A stretch of 64,000 bases of DNA from Actinomycetota bacterium (lineage in GTDB: Bacteria; Actinomycetota; UBA4738; CADDZG01; WHSQ01). The notes beneath the pieces are model-generated. The model worked only from the letters and a program-made list of their open reading frames with translations. It was not told the origin of the DNA and did not search any database. The translations under genes were made by a program, and so were the position numbers. Location of the stretch: positions 1-64,000 of the forward strand of contig JAUJNU010000004.1 of NCBI GenBank assembly GCA_030448085.1, written 5' to 3'. Position 1 is the first letter of the stretch, and the number at the start of each line of letters is the position of its first letter. This document shows, piece after piece, positions 40,780 through 52,900 of this stretch.

Positions 40780-41734
40780 CGGAACGCGAGCCGCTGGATG
40801 TCAACCGCTTCCGCGAGCCACCTACTCTCAGTGCGATCGACGTCGCGGGGCGAGCGGGGGTCCCGCTGGAATATGCCCAGAGGATCTCGCGGGCTCTCGG
40901 CCTCCCGGAGGTGGACCCGGATGCCATCGAGTACGACGAACGGGACGCAGCGGTCTTCTCAGCGCTCAGGCTGATCATCGATCAGGGCTTCAGCGAGGAA
41001 GACATCATCGACGTCGCCCGAACCTACGGGCAGGCGCTTTCCGCGCCGCTCACGCAGAGGTAAGGCTCTTCCACAAGTCCTTCATCGATCCACTGCGCGA
41101 GCGGGGCCTCGAGAACGAGGAGCTGATCCAGCGGGTCGGGCCGGTGGTGCCGCCACTGCTCGATCTCCTGGGCCAGCTGCTGGACCAGGTTCACCGCCGT
41201 CACCTGGCCGTCGCCCTCCAGCAGGTCACGTCCTCGAACGTAGATGGATCCTCCGAGATCCTGGCGGTCTGCTTCGTCGACCTAGTCGGCTTCTCCGGCC
41301 TCGCGCAGGACCTCCATGGAGATGACCTGGGCAACCTCGTATCGAGGTTCGAGGTGATGACCCTCGAGATCTGCGTGGCGGCGGGGGCGCATGTCGTGAA
41401 GATGATCGGAGACGCCGTGATGTTCGTGTCCCCGCACGCATCCATCGGGGTCCACACGGCTCTCCAGATCGTCGAGGCCGCTCATCGGGACCCTCTGTTG
41501 CCCGACGCACGAGCCGGCTTGGACTACGGCGCCGCCGTCGCTTTGGGGGGCGACTACTTCGGGCAGCCGGTGAACGTCGCATCGAGACTCACCTCCTTCG
41601 CCCGCCCCGATACCGTGGTTTGCTCCGAGGCGCTGCTGAACGCCTCGGAGGAGGAGAGCCCGGTCAGCCCCATCGGAAGGGTCCGCTTGAAAGGAGTGGG
41701 GCCGGTCCGGGCTTTCAAGGTGAAGCCTTCCTAA
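40776..41734 (+). CDS. Class III adenylate cyclase with N-terminal regulatory domain (one frameshift)
   Basis: Cytoplasmic cAMP-forming enzyme of about 319 residues. The N-terminal ~190 residues resemble the autoinhibitory 'adenylate cyclase regulatory' domain of mycobacterial Rv1264, which senses pH: LSAIDVAGRAGVPLEYAQRI, VARTYGQAL, then DPLRERGLENEELIQRV. The catalytic domain has both metal aspartates (AVCFVDLVGFSGLA and VKMIGDAVMFV) and a VNVASRLTSFA helix. The frame breaks near 41056 (CAGAGG where CAGGAGG is needed). It overlaps the TetR gene by 4 nt, coupling cAMP production to the desaturase operon. Confidence 0.87.
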
Positions 41735-41796
41735 GCTGCGTGGGGCAACCTTCATGGAGGCGACGGCGTTTGAGTAGAGATGAGAAGGGGGGCGGT

Positions 41797-43326
41797 TTGA
41801 AGCGGGTCGTGGCGCACCCATTCCTCGTCGCCGCATACCCGGTCCTGTTCCTGTTCGCCCAGAACCTCGATCAGGGGGTCACGCTCCCGACCCTCCTTCC
41901 CCCGCTTCTGTTCGTTCTCGCCGGAACAGGGGGGGCGCTCGGCATCCTGTGGCTGATCTTCCGGAACATCCGCAAGGCGGGGCTGCTGACTTCGCTCCTC
42001 GCCTTCCTCTTCCTCAGCTTCGGCCCCATCGAGGACGCGATCGGAGTCGAGGGCGGCGGAGGGCAGCTCTTCCTGCTCGGCGTCTGGGCATCGATCCTGG
42101 CCGGGGGGACGTTCTTGATCGTGCGGTCAGGGCGCCGGCTCCCGGGCGTCACGTCAGGCCTGAACGTGATCGCTGCGACGCTCGTCGCGCTAAATCTCGC
42201 GCCGATAGCGACCCACGCTCTCGGGGAGAAGGCCCCCCCTCCGGAGCCTGCGGCGGATGTGCCGCTCCCCTCCCCCGATACCGCCGCTCCGGAGGAGAAA
42301 CGGGACATCTACTACCTGATCTTCGACAGGTACGCGAACGAGAAGACGCTCCGAAAACAGTACGGGTTCGACAACAGCGAGTTCCTGGGCTGGCTCGAGG
42401 ATCAGGAGTTCTACGTCGCTCACGACAGCGCGGCGAACCACCCTCGGACGCCACACTCGGTGGCTTCGTCACTCAACCTCACCTACCTCAACTACCTGTC
42501 CGAGGTCTACGGCGAGGACGAGTCGGACTACGCGACCGTCTATCAGCTGTTACAGAACTTCAAGGTGGCTCGATATCTGAAGGCTCTCGGCTACCGCTAT
42601 CACCACATCGGCTCGTGGTGGAACGCCACCCACGAAGACCCCTCTGCCGACGTCGAGCACCTCTTCAGGTCGTCGGTGAGGTTCTCGGACGTTTTTTTCA
42701 AGTCGACGTTATTGGCGCGCTTGTGGAAGCGTTTCGGAGGTGATCGCTCGGACGCCTTCGGGGCGGCTCAGGCCAAACGTGTGGCCTATCAGGTGGACGA
42801 GCTGAAGGGGATAACGGGCGATCCCGCGCCCACCTTCACCTTCGCTCACTTCCTCGTCCCACACCCCCCTCTGATCTTCGACAGGTACGGCAACTTCACG
42901 CCCACGGAGGAAGCCACAGGGACGGTGAAAGAGCGGTACGTGGAGCAGCTGATCTACACCAACACTCTGATCCAGGAGATGGTCACTCACCTGCAAGCGG
43001 GGCCGGATGAAGAGGATCCGATCATCGTCATCCAGTCTGACGAGGGGCCCAACCCCAGACGGCTCACGATCGAGGAAGACGACTTCAACTGGGTCACCGC
43101 GTCCGATGCGGAGCTGCGGGAGAAGCTGCTGATCCTGAATGCCTACTACCTACCCGGGGCCGGCGACGACGCCCTCTACCCCACCATCTCGCCCGTCAAC
43201 ACCTTCAGGGTCATCTTCAACGAGTACTTCGGCGCGGGCCTGTCCCTGGAGGACGACCGGTCATGGGTTTACCAGGACGCGCACCACCTGTTCAGGTTCA
43301 CGGACGTAACAGACCGCCTGCGCTAA
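41797..43326 (+). CDS. Sulfatase-like (LTA synthase-related) membrane hydrolase/transferase
   Basis: About 509 residues: four to five membrane helices in the first 140 residues, then an outside alkaline-phosphatase-superfamily domain. Recognisable parts are [68 protein letters not shown] and [10 protein letters not shown]. This resembles the sulfatase-like proteins that handle phosphoglycerol groups; substrate unknown. TTG 41797 is chosen because AAGGGGGG lies just upstream; TTG 41770 is an alternative. Its stop overlaps the nhaA stop on the other strand. Confidence 0.78.
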   Translation: MKRVVAHPFLVAAYPVLFLFAQNLDQGVTLPTLLPPLLFVLAGTGGALGILWLIFRNIRKAGLLTSLLAFLFLSFGPIEDAIGVEGGGGQLFLLGVWASILAGGTFLIVRSGRRLPGVTSGLNVIAATLVALNLAPIATHALGEKAPPPEPAADVPLPSPDTAAPEEKRDIYYLIFDRYANEKTLRKQYGFDNSEFLGWLEDQEFYVAHDSAANHPRTPHSVASSLNLTYLNYLSEVYGEDESDYATVYQLLQNFKVARYLKALGYRYHHIGSWWNATHEDPSADVEHLFRSSVRFSDVFFKSTLLARLWKRFGGDRSDAFGAAQAKRVAYQVDELKGITGDPAPTFTFAHFLVPHPPLIFDRYGNFTPTEEATGTVKERYVEQLIYTNTLIQEMVTHLQAGPDEEDPIIVIQSDEGPNPRRLTIEEDDFNWVTASDAELREKLLILNAYYLPGAGDDALYPTISPVNTFRVIFNEYFGAGLSLEDDRSWVYQDAHHLFRFTDVTDRLR

Positions 43327-44664
43327 GAGCTTCGTTCTCGCTCGAGCTCGGACCTGGGACCGGGCGGCGACAGCATGAGGGTCGTTGCGCCGATGACTCC
43401 GGCGACGACCGAGGCAAAGAGGATCCCGATCTTGGCCTCCTCGACGAGCCCGGCATCATCGAATGCAAGTCCGCTGATAAAGATCGAGACGGTGAACCCG
43501 ATCCCGGCGACAGCGGCCCCGCAACAGGTGCCGCTTCGTAACCCCTTCCGGAAGGACCCCGACCCGGAGCTTCACGGCGAGCCATGAGAAGAGCGAGATG
43601 CCCACGATCGTGCCGAGGGGCAGCCCCACGATGATCCCGATGGTGACGGTGGAACCGACAGCCTGTCCCAGGCTGCCGGCACTGAGCGCCACACCGGCGT
43701 TGGCGAGGGCGAACAACGGTATGACCACATAGCTCGTCCAGGGGTGGAGCACGTGCTCGAGCCGTTCCGCAACGGAGACCGTCTCCTGCGCCTCCATGTG
43801 GATCGCCCTCAGGGACTCGGCGTCCGGCTCTTCCTCCAGCCCCGCGGCCCCCGACGCCACGTCTTGGAACCCTCCAGGATCTGCGGGGCGCGCGGGCGTG
43901 AGCAGGCCCAGGAGGACCCCGGCGATGGTCGCGTGCACCCCCGATTCGAAGGTCGCGAGCCACACGAATGAGCCCACCGCAACGTAAACGGGGACCCATT
44001 TCACCGACGCAGCCCGAAGAAGCACGATCACTCCCACGAGCGAGGCGGCAGCGAGCAACCATCCTGTGTGGAGCTGGTCGGAATAGAAGAGGGCGATGAC
44101 GGGGATCGCACCGATGTCATCGACGATCGCGAGGCTGAGGAGGAAGACCTTCAGCCCCGGTGGCACCCGCTTGCTAAGGAGCGCCAGAACCCCCACCGCG
44201 AAAGCGATGTCGGTCGCCATCGGGATGCCCCAGCCGTTCGAAGCATCGCCACTCCTGTTGAAAGCGAGGTACAGAAGGGCGGGCACCGCCATCCCACCGA
44301 GAGCCGCGATCGCGGGAAGCGCGGCCTTCCGCCTCTCATTCAGCTCCCCAACCACCAGCTCGCGTTTTATCTCGAGCCCGACGACGAAGAAGAAGATCGT
44401 CATGAGCGCATCGTTGGTCCAGTGTCGAAGATCCTCGCGCAGGCTCAAGCTTCCTATCTCGAAGCCTGCCTCTGTGCGCCAGACCCGCTCGAACCCGTCG
44501 GCCAGAGGTGAGTTGGCAAGAACGAGAGCCACGGCCGCGGCCACCAAGAGGACCAGCCCCCCGGCCGCCTCGGTGTGCAAGAACCTGCGGACGGGGCGGG
44601 CGAAGTAACGAGGGATCTTACGGTCGCTTGCCAGCCAGGAGCCGGCAAGGGGTGGTTCGGCCAC
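43323..44664 (-). CDS. nhaA: Na+/H+ antiporter NhaA (one frameshift)
   Basis: Electrogenic sodium/proton exchanger, about 447 residues with a dozen helices. The paired ion-binding aspartates lie in [73 protein letters not shown] and [17 protein letters not shown] are typical. The frame breaks near 43530; the continuation through [20 protein letters not shown] and a last helix ends at TAG 43323-43325. The two convergent genes share their last bases. Confidence 0.9.
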
Positions 44665-44769
44665 GGAGCCTCCTTGGTCGCGCGGTTATGGACGCCGACC
44701 AGGCTTCCCGGCTCACCGAGGCCCAGGATAAGTCATGGGTGTCCGTTTCTCGGTAACTGCAGCGAGGCC

Positions 44770-45669
44770 CTAGGTCGCCTCACCCTGAGACAGCCGCACC
44801 CGAGCGCCCGAGCTCGAGATCGAGTAGCCGGCGCGGCTCTTCGATGCCCATCCCCGCACCTCGAGCTTGGACAGGGTGATCGCGAGCTCGCCCGCCGGCA
44901 TATCGAGCGCACGGCCCAGGGTGTCTCCTTGGGCAGGGGTGTCATCGAGTATCTCGAGCACCCTCAGCTCGACATCGGAGGCGGTGCGCCCGCTCTCCTC
45001 GCCGGGCCCGAAAAGGAGTGCCGGAGCGAGGTCATCACAGATGTCCCGGTAGGTCGTCACGAGAGTGGCGAGCCCCTTCTTGATCAGCTCGTTCGGGCCG
45101 GCCGCCATCGGATTACGGAGGCTCCCAGGGACGGCGTAGACCGAGCGATTCGCATCGATGCCAATCCTGGCCGTGATGAGGGCCCCGCTCTGGAGCCCGC
45201 CCTCGACCACCACCACCGCAGAGCAGAGGCCGACGACGATCCTGTTGCGCAGGGGGAAATGCCACGCCGCCGGCTCCGATCCCGGTGGGTACTCCGTCAG
45301 CAGCGTTCCTCCGGCCCGCACTCTCTCCTTGAGCTTCGAGTTCCGACGCGGGTAGTCGACGTCGAGCCCGCAGCCCAACACCGCGACGGTTGTCCCGCCG
45401 GCATCCAAAGCGGCCCGGTGGGCCGCGGCGTCGATGCCTCGGGCGAATCCAGAGACCACCACGAAGCCCCCCTCCACCAGGCCCTTGGAGATCGATCCCG
45501 CCGCCTCCACCCCGGCGAGGGTGGGGTTGCGGGTGCCGACGATGGCAACTCCCCTCTGGGCGGTGTCGAGAGGAAGGCCCTCGGCGTAGAGCCTTGTTGG
45601 TGGGACATGGGGGCCGAGCTCGCCGAGAACCCGTGGCCACTCGGGGTCCCCGGGCCTGATCTGTCTCAC
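44770..45669 (-). CDS. dprA: DNA-processing protein DprA
   Basis: Loads RecA on incoming single-stranded DNA during natural transformation. Rossmann-type core with AIVGTRNPTLAG, VVSGFARGIDAAAHRAAL, VAVLGCGLDVDYPRRN, AWHFPLRNRIVVGL and VVEGGLQSGALITA; a C-terminal winged helix ends the protein. 299 residues, lacking the N-terminal SAM-like domain of about 70 residues that many DprA proteins have. The GTG start overlaps the stop of a 27-codon frame (GTGA) that may be what is left of the 5' end. In other actinobacteria comM lies directly upstream; here comM is 9.7 kb away. Confidence 0.92.
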   Translation of the reverse strand: MRQIRPGDPEWPRVLGELGPHVPPTRLYAEGLPLDTAQRGVAIVGTRNPTLAGVEAAGSISKGLVEGGFVVVSGFARGIDAAAHRAALDAGGTTVAVLGCGLDVDYPRRNSKLKERVRAGGTLLTEYPPGSEPAAWHFPLRNRIVVGLCSAVVVVEGGLQSGALITARIGIDANRSVYAVPGSLRNPMAAGPNELIKKGLATLVTTYRDICDDLAPALLFGPGEESGRTASDVELRVLEILDDTPAQGDTLGRALDMPAGELAITLSKLEVRGWASKSRAGYSISSSGARVRLSQGEAT

Positions 45670-45811
45670 TCTCTCAGCTCCCTCGCGTCGGCACGATGCG
45701 CGGCTACACGATGCAAGGCGGAGTTGGGGTCGCCCATGGTGGCCGTCACACCCCGGAGAGACCGCCTAAACTTGCAGTCTCAGGAGGTATCGGGCTCGGT
45801 AAGGGGGGGTC

Positions 45812-46711
45812 ATGCCACGTCGGCTCATCGGTCTGCTGTTTTCGGTCTTGATCACCGCGGTGGCATGCGGGGAGGCGCCACCGGCAACTCCGCAGACAGA
45901 GGCCTCCCCGCCGGCCGGACAGCCCCAGCTGCAGGCCTCTGAAGTAAGCATCGCCGCCAACAAGGTGGAGGAGGCCGGCAGCTTCAAGACTCGGTCGACC
46001 ATGGTGATGGAGATACCCGAGGAGCAGGGCGGGGGTGAGTTGGTCGTCTCCGGCCGCGGGGCCATGGATGTCGAGCAGGGGCTCGGTAAAGACACCATGT
46101 CCTTCTCTGGGACGAACGCTCAGGCTTCGCTGCTGGGCAAGGCACCGGTGGAGGCCGTTTACGACACCCGGGACAGCCTCATCATCTACATGAAGATGCC
46201 ATTCCTCAACGAGCAGATCCCCGGCTCCAAGGAGTGGATCAAGATGGATCTCCAGAAGGCAGGCGAGGGGATGGGGATCGACCTGAATTCCCTAATGCAG
46301 AGCGGCCAGAGCGGGCCGACCGCGGGTCTCGATTACATGCGCGGGACGAAGGACGTCGAAGAGGTAGGCAAAGAGAAGGTCAGGGGGGTGCAGACCACCC
46401 ATTACAAGGCGGTGGCGGACTTCGACCTCCTCGCCAGTGCTTCGCCCGAGGCGGCTGACTCCATCTCCAGACTGAAGGAGCTGACGGGGATCGAGGAAGC
46501 GCCCGTGGAGGTATGGGTGGATGAGAAGGGCCTAGCCCGGAAGCTCTACATGGTGATGGACTACAACCCGCCACCGGATGCCCCGGCGGGCACACCTGCC
46601 GGGCGGATGTCGATGAGCTACCTCTTCTACGACTTCGGCACCCCTGTCGACGTGAAGCTCCCGCCGGCGGACCAGGTCTTCGACCCCTTCAGCCAGACGG
46701 AGGGCGCCTGA
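45812..46711 (+). CDS. LppX/LprG-like lipoprotein
   Basis: Predicted lipoprotein of 299 residues: signal with LITAVAC as lipobox (Cys19), a Pro/Thr/Gln-rich spacer, then a large beta-sandwich-like domain (SFKTRSTMVMEIPEE, DTRDSLIIYMKMPFL, GVQTTHYKAVADFDLL, PVEVWVDEKGLARKLYMVMD). This pattern, sensing a conditional 'susceptible to average' of hydrophobic strands, is that of the LppX/LprAFG or DUF6612-like outer-surface lipoproteins in actinobacteria, some of which carry lipids. Function unproven. Divergent from dprA. Confidence 0.72.
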   Translation: MPRRLIGLLFSVLITAVACGEAPPATPQTEASPPAGQPQLQASEVSIAANKVEEAGSFKTRSTMVMEIPEEQGGGELVVSGRGAMDVEQGLGKDTMSFSGTNAQASLLGKAPVEAVYDTRDSLIIYMKMPFLNEQIPGSKEWIKMDLQKAGEGMGIDLNSLMQSGQSGPTAGLDYMRGTKDVEEVGKEKVRGVQTTHYKAVADFDLLASASPEAADSISRLKELTGIEEAPVEVWVDEKGLARKLYMVMDYNPPPDAPAGTPAGRMSMSYLFYDFGTPVDVKLPPADQVFDPFSQTEGA

Positions 46712-46935
46712 GGACTCAGCGACTGGGTAGGGCAGATGCCCTTGCCGGAAACGCAAGGTCGCCCCTGAGGCCGGAGTGGCTCCTCAACCGTTCTGAGTTA
46801 TGGGTGTCCTTTCTGCCCAACATTCAGATGATTCGTGAAACTAGATGCTGAACGGCATCCTCAAGACGTGTTGACCTTGCCCTTATATGGCCCCATGCTG
46901 AGGTCTCATTTGAGGCTCAGAGGGGATGGAACCGC

Positions 46936-49900
46936 TTGCATAAGCTGCGCGTTCGCCACCGGGCTTCGGCGCGGCCTCTTGCGATCAGCATCGCGCCGAT
47001 ACTTCTATTAACCCTGCTGCCATCCTCGGCCCGAGCCGCCGGGCCCTCTGACCCGATGGAGAAGGTCGACCACGCCGTCCTAGCCGCGCTAGACCGAGAC
47101 GGCGAAGCCACGTTCTGGGTGGACATGAAGCGCAAGGCGAATCTCGAAAACCTAGAGGGCGCTCCCGACTCCCGAGCCCGCGGTAAAGACGTTCTTTCCT
47201 CGCTGAAAGGCGTGGCCAGGGTCAGCCAGTCGGAGGTCAAGAAACTGATCGCCGGCGAAGGCGGTGAGTTCGTCCCCTTCTTCATCTCGAACACCCTCAA
47301 GGTGACCGGGGACGAGGACCTGGTGCGAAAGATCGCCGCACGCGATGACGTAGCCGGGATCGAACCGGACGAGGCACTCGAGATCCCGGAGCCGGTTCCG
47401 GCAGAGGGAGAGATCGGCCCTGACAGCATCGCGTGGGGGGTGGGTCAGATACGAGCGGACGATGCCTGGTCCACCTTCGGCGCCCGCGGGGAAGACGTGG
47501 TGATCGCGAACATCGACACCGGTGTCGACTTCAACCATCCGGCCCTGGTGCGCCAGTATCGGGGGAACCGCGGAGGCGGTGTGTTCGATCACAACTACAA
47601 CTGGTTCGACCCTTCAGCTGTCTGCCCTGCCGGCGCCCCCTGCGATAACAACCGACATGGAACCCACACGATGGGCACGATGGTGGGCGAGGACGAGTCG
47701 AGAGCGAACCAGATCGGCGTTGCTCCCGGGGCCACCTGGATCGCCGCCAAAGGCTGTGAGTCGAGCTCCTGCTCTACGTCGGCACTTCTGGCGTCCGGTG
47801 AATGGATACTTGCGCCCACCGACCTAGCCGGGCAGAACCCCCGCCCGGACCTCCGCCCGAACATCGTCAACAACTCCTGGGGTGGAAACAGCGGTAGCTC
47901 CTGGTACGAGGACAGAGTGAGGGCGTGAGTAGCAGCCGGCATCTTCCCGGCCTTCTCCACTGGCAACTCCGGATCGGGTTGCCAGACCTCGGGCTCGCCG
48001 GGTGACTACATCGAGAGCTATTCGGCCGGAGCCTTCGACAGCTCCGGGAGCATCGCAAGCTTCTCGAGCTGCGGACGCTCAGCCTTCGGCGAGGAGACGA
48101 AGCCGAACATCTCCGCTCCGGGCGTTGACGTAGTGAGCAGTGTGCCGAACGGCGGGTACAGTGCCCTCAGCGGGACATCCATGGCTTCTCCGCACGTGGC
48201 GGGAACGGTTGCCCTCGTCTGGTCCGCCGCTCCAGCGCTGGTGGGAGACATAGACGCAACGCGCCTCCTGGACCAGAGCGCCTCAGACACCGATGATCTT
48301 CAATGCGGGGGAACGGCCAGCGACAACAACGTCTGGGGTGAAGGCAAAGCTGGACGCGGTCGCAGCCCTCGAGGCTGCACCGATCGGGCCCTACGGCACG
48401 CTCGAGGGAACGATCACAGACAGCGAAGATGGAGCCCCCCTTGCAGGCGCGGAGGATCGCGATCCAGGACGCGCGTCTAAGAACGGTGGTCGCAGATCCG
48501 AATGGGCACTACCTCACCCGCCTCGCAGCAGGCACCTACGACTTGACGGTACGAGCCTTCGGCTATCGCGAGGCGCACTTGGAGGACGTGGTGATCGACG
48601 ACAACAGCGCTACCCGGCGCGACGTCTCGATGTCCCGGGCTCCCTCACACGCTCTGTCGGGAACGGTGCGCGCATCGGGCCGGCGCGCCGATCTCGGGGG
48701 CCAACGTAGAGATCCTCGACACTCCCCTGCAGACGCTGACCGACGACGCGGGAACCTACGTGCTCGGGTCCGTCCCAGAAGGCACGTATCAGGTGCGCGA
48801 GGGCAGGTCAGTGCACGGACGTCCAGACGTCCGCCGTGACCGTAGCCGCCGATCAGGAGCTCCACGTTGCTCTCGCCTCTCGCACCGACGGTTTTGGTTA
48901 CTCGTGCCGCCCTACCAGCTCAGCTTTCGAACCGGGAACCACGGTGTTGCCGCTCTCGGGGGACGACAGTTATACGAGCGTCGAATTGCCTTCGACTTCC
49001 ACTTCTACGGGCAGTCTCATCGCACCGCCTTCATCTCGACCAACGGGTTCGTCTCGTTCGGCGCCGGCTCTGCCAGCTTTGGGAACTCGTCTCTGCCGAA
49101 CCCCCTCGACCCCGAACGGCGCCATCTACGCCCTGTGGGACGACCTTTACGTCCCCTCCGGAGGTGTCCTCACCGGGATCATCGGTGAAGCCCCGAACAG
49201 GGCCTTCGTCATCGAGTGGCGGAACACGAGGTACCTGGGAGGAGAGGTACCGATGCAGTTCGAGATCATCCTCCACGAGAATGGGGAGATCGATCTTCGA
49301 TACGCAGACATGGGGCTCGGCCCCCACAGGGGCGAGCGCTACGGTGGGATAGAGGACCATGCCGGGTCGATGGGGTTCCCTTACTCGTTCAGGGAGGCCT
49401 CGATCGCCAGTGGCGAAGGTGTCCGGTTCTTCGACAGAAGCGGCGGATTATCCGGGACCGTCAGCGACGATGCGGGGGTCCCCTCTGGCGGGTGTGCGCG
49501 GAAGCTTCCGGCCCCTTCTCGTCCGAACGACGACAACGGACGCGACCGGTCGCTACACCTTCCGGCTTCCCCCGGTGACTACGACCTGGCCGGGGTCGCT
49601 TTCGGCCACGAGCCCGGAACCAGCTTTGCGCGGGTCGAGACAGGGGTCGGGGCGACTGCCGACCTGGTGCTCGCCCGGAAGCCGTCGTACGCCCTGTCAG
49701 GCACGATCCTCGACGAGAGCGGGCAAGCCAGAGGTGGATCAGTGGTAGAGCCCTGGACACCCCTCTGCAGACGGTCTCGCAAGACGACGGGTCCTACCTC
49801 TTCCCTCGGTGCCCGAGGAGCACATACCAGGTAAAGGCACGGGGGGAAGGTGCGCCGACGATCAGACCGTCGCCGTGACCGTCGATGCAGATCGGCAACT

Positions 49901-52900
49901 GGATATAGCGCTTCCGGCACGAACAGATGCTTTCGGCTATTCGTGCCGCCCCACGGATGCTCCCTACGTCGAGGGAACGACCATCCTGCCTGTCGGGTGA
50001 CGACGGATCCACCGAGGTCGAGCCCCTGTTCGACTTTCCCTTCTATGGACGCCTCGCACCGCACCGCATACGTCGCCACGAACGGGTTCATCACCTTCGA
50101 CGCCGGCTCTTCCCGCTATGACAACGGAGCACTTCCGAGTTCCTGGACACCGAACGCCGGCATCTACGCCCTCTGGGATGACCTTTCCGTCCCCTCCGAG
50201 GTCTTCGCACCGCGACCATAGGCACCGCTCCCAACTCCTTCGTCATCGAACGGCGCGACGTCCATTATCTGAGTAGTCCGAGCCCGGTGAGCTTCGAGAT
50301 CGTGCTCCACGGAGAACGGGGAAGCCGACATCCACTACGGCAACATGGGCCCCTCGCCCGGCGCCTCGGCTACCGTCGGCATCGAGAACCACGAGGGCAC
50401 CATGGGGGGTCGCCTACTCGGTGAACGAAGCGAGCCTCACCTCCGGTTCGGCGATCAGGTTCGTGAGTCGGAACGGACTCCTGAACGGAAACGTGACGGA
50501 TTCGCATGGCGCTCCTGTAGTCGGGGCCCGAGTCGAGGCGGCGGGACCATTCACCCGCTTCACGACGACCGACTCAGACGGTCGATACAGCTTCCGTCTG
50601 CCGCCCGCGACCTACACCGTCAGAACAACCGTCTTCGGCTTCGAGCCGGCGGAGACCGAGGTCGGAGTCGAGGAGGGGGGGGGAGGCCTCGAGCGATGTC
50701 ATCCTCACGAGGAGGCCCTCTCACTCCCTCTCGGGAAGCGTCAGCGATAGCACGGGGACAGGGATCGGGGGGCCGAGGTCACTATCCTCGACACCCCTCT
50801 GCGAACCGTCACCGGCCCCAGCGGCGACTACTCGTTCCCTTACGTCCCCGACGGCGCCTACCGGGTGAAGGCAGAAGCAGGCCGCTGCACCGATGCCCGG
50901 ACCTCTCCGGTCACGATCGGTCCCGATCAAGTGCTGGCTTTCGATCTCGCTCGCCGCACAGACGGCTTCGGGTATTCATGCCGGCCCGACGCTTCCGCCT
51001 ACGTCGAAGGCACGACCGTCCTGCCTCTTTACGGGGACGACAGCTACATCGCGGTGGAGCTCCCGTTCGACTTCTCTTTCTACGGCCGGTCCCATCGCAC
51101 CGCCTATGTCTCGACCAACGGGTTCGTCTCTTTCGGTGCCGGCTCTTCCAGCTACTCCAACGGGTCGCTGCCCAGCACCTCCGGGCCCAACGGCGCGATA
51201 TATGCCCTCTGGGATGACTTAGAGGTGTCCTCCGGTGGTCTCCTGACGACGACCGTTGGGGCGGCTCCAGACAGATCCTTCGTGATCGAGTGGAGAGAGG
51301 CACGACGCCTCGGCACTACCACCCCCCTCAGCTTCGAGATCGTGCTCCACGAGAATGGAGAGGCCGATGTTCGCTACCGGGACCGTGGAGGAGGCGCATA
51401 CGGGGCCGGGGCGACGGTGGGGACCGAGAGTCACGACGGAACCGTCGGATTCTCCTACTCAGTGAATGAGGCGACGCTCGCGGGCGGCTCAAGCGTCCGC
51501 TTCACCGCCCGGAACGGCCTGCTGCGCGGGACCCTCACGAGCCCCGAAGGATCGCCCGTGGCGGGAGCTCAGGTGGAAACGTCCGGGCCCTTCACCCGGT
51601 CCACCACTACGGACGGGGAAGGTCGCTACAGCCTCCATCTCCCCCCCGGCTCTTACGGGCTGCGGACCACCGCCTTCGGGTTCGAGCCTTCGTCCTCGAC
51701 CGTCGAGGTCGAGGAGGGCGGTGAAGCCGTGGTCGATCTCGTCCTGACGAGGGTACCCGGCTCGACTTTGACGATCTACAGGTCGGGCACCGGTTACGTG
51801 ACCTCCTCCCCTGCCGGCATCTCATGCGGGGTTGACTGCAGCCGCGAGTTCCACCACGGGACCGTGGTCTCGTTAACTGCCGATCCGGTGAGCGGCTCCG
51901 TGTTCGAAGGATGGACGGGAGCATGTTCCGGCGTCAGCACGTGTCAGGTGACGATGACCGAGGCTCGAAGGGTGACGGCGACCTTCTCGGGTGGAGCGCA
52001 AAAGCTGAGCATTTCCAGGGAAGGCGCGGGGACCGGCACAGTCACTTCCACTCCCGCCGGCATCGACTGCGGTTCCGACTGCTCCGAGGAGCTTCCTAGC
52101 GGCAGCGCGGTCATCCTGAACGCTACGCCGGCAGCAGGCTCAACCTTCGCCGGTTGGGCTGGCGCCTGCTCGGGCCAAGGCCACTGCCAGCTAACCATGG
52201 AGGAGCCCCGCGACGTCTCGGCTCTTTTCGAGGTTCGGACCTATCCCCTAAGGGTCTCCAGGACGGGCGCAGGAACAGGGGAAGTGACCTCGACGCCCGC
52301 TGGTATCGACTGCGGCCTCACCTGCACCTCAACCCACACCCACGGAAGCTCGGTAACCCTTGTCGCCGCGGCTTCCGACGATTCGACCTTCTCGGGGTGG
52401 GCAGGGGCTTGTGAGGGCACAGGCCCGTGCGTCGTAGCGATGGACCAGGCCCAGGGCGTCTCCGCCCGGTTCGAGCTCAACACCTACGCCCTCGACGTGA
52501 CCCGATCCGGCACAGGGTCCGGAGCGGTCAGCTCCACGGACGGGGCGATCGACTGCGGAGACGCTTGTTCGGGGGTCTACGTTCACGGCGACACGGTGGC
52601 CCTCACTGCCACCCCCTCGGCCGGAAGCATCTTTGCCGGGTGGGCGGGACCCTGCAGCGGCCTCGGCCCATGCACCGTCGAGATGTCGAGACCGCGCGCC
52701 GTGTCCGCCTTGTTCATCCCCCGCGTCGTCCGCCCGGACGGTGCGATCAAGGTGGGCTCGACAACGAGCTTCAGAGGCTCTGACATCTACAACACGACGG
52801 CCCTCGACCAGAAGGCAACCGGCAGAACCACCCCAGGTAACACCAAGACATTCATCCTCGCCGTGGGCAACGACGGCGAGGATGAGGACACCATCGCGGT

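Noticed and set aside
41620..41796. Upstream extension of the sulfatase-like protein
   Set aside because: Overlaps the cyclase gene in another frame and lacks hydrophobic or conserved residues; TTG 41797 has a good ribosome-binding site.
47926..47928. TGA read as tryptophan (alternative genetic code)
   Set aside because: TGG is used normally for Trp and TGA terminates many core genes in this window.
48478..50740. Several separate 100-330-codon frames inside the S8 region as independent genes
   Set aside because: Each carries part of the same repeat unit and together they continue one protein; starts lack ribosome-binding sites.
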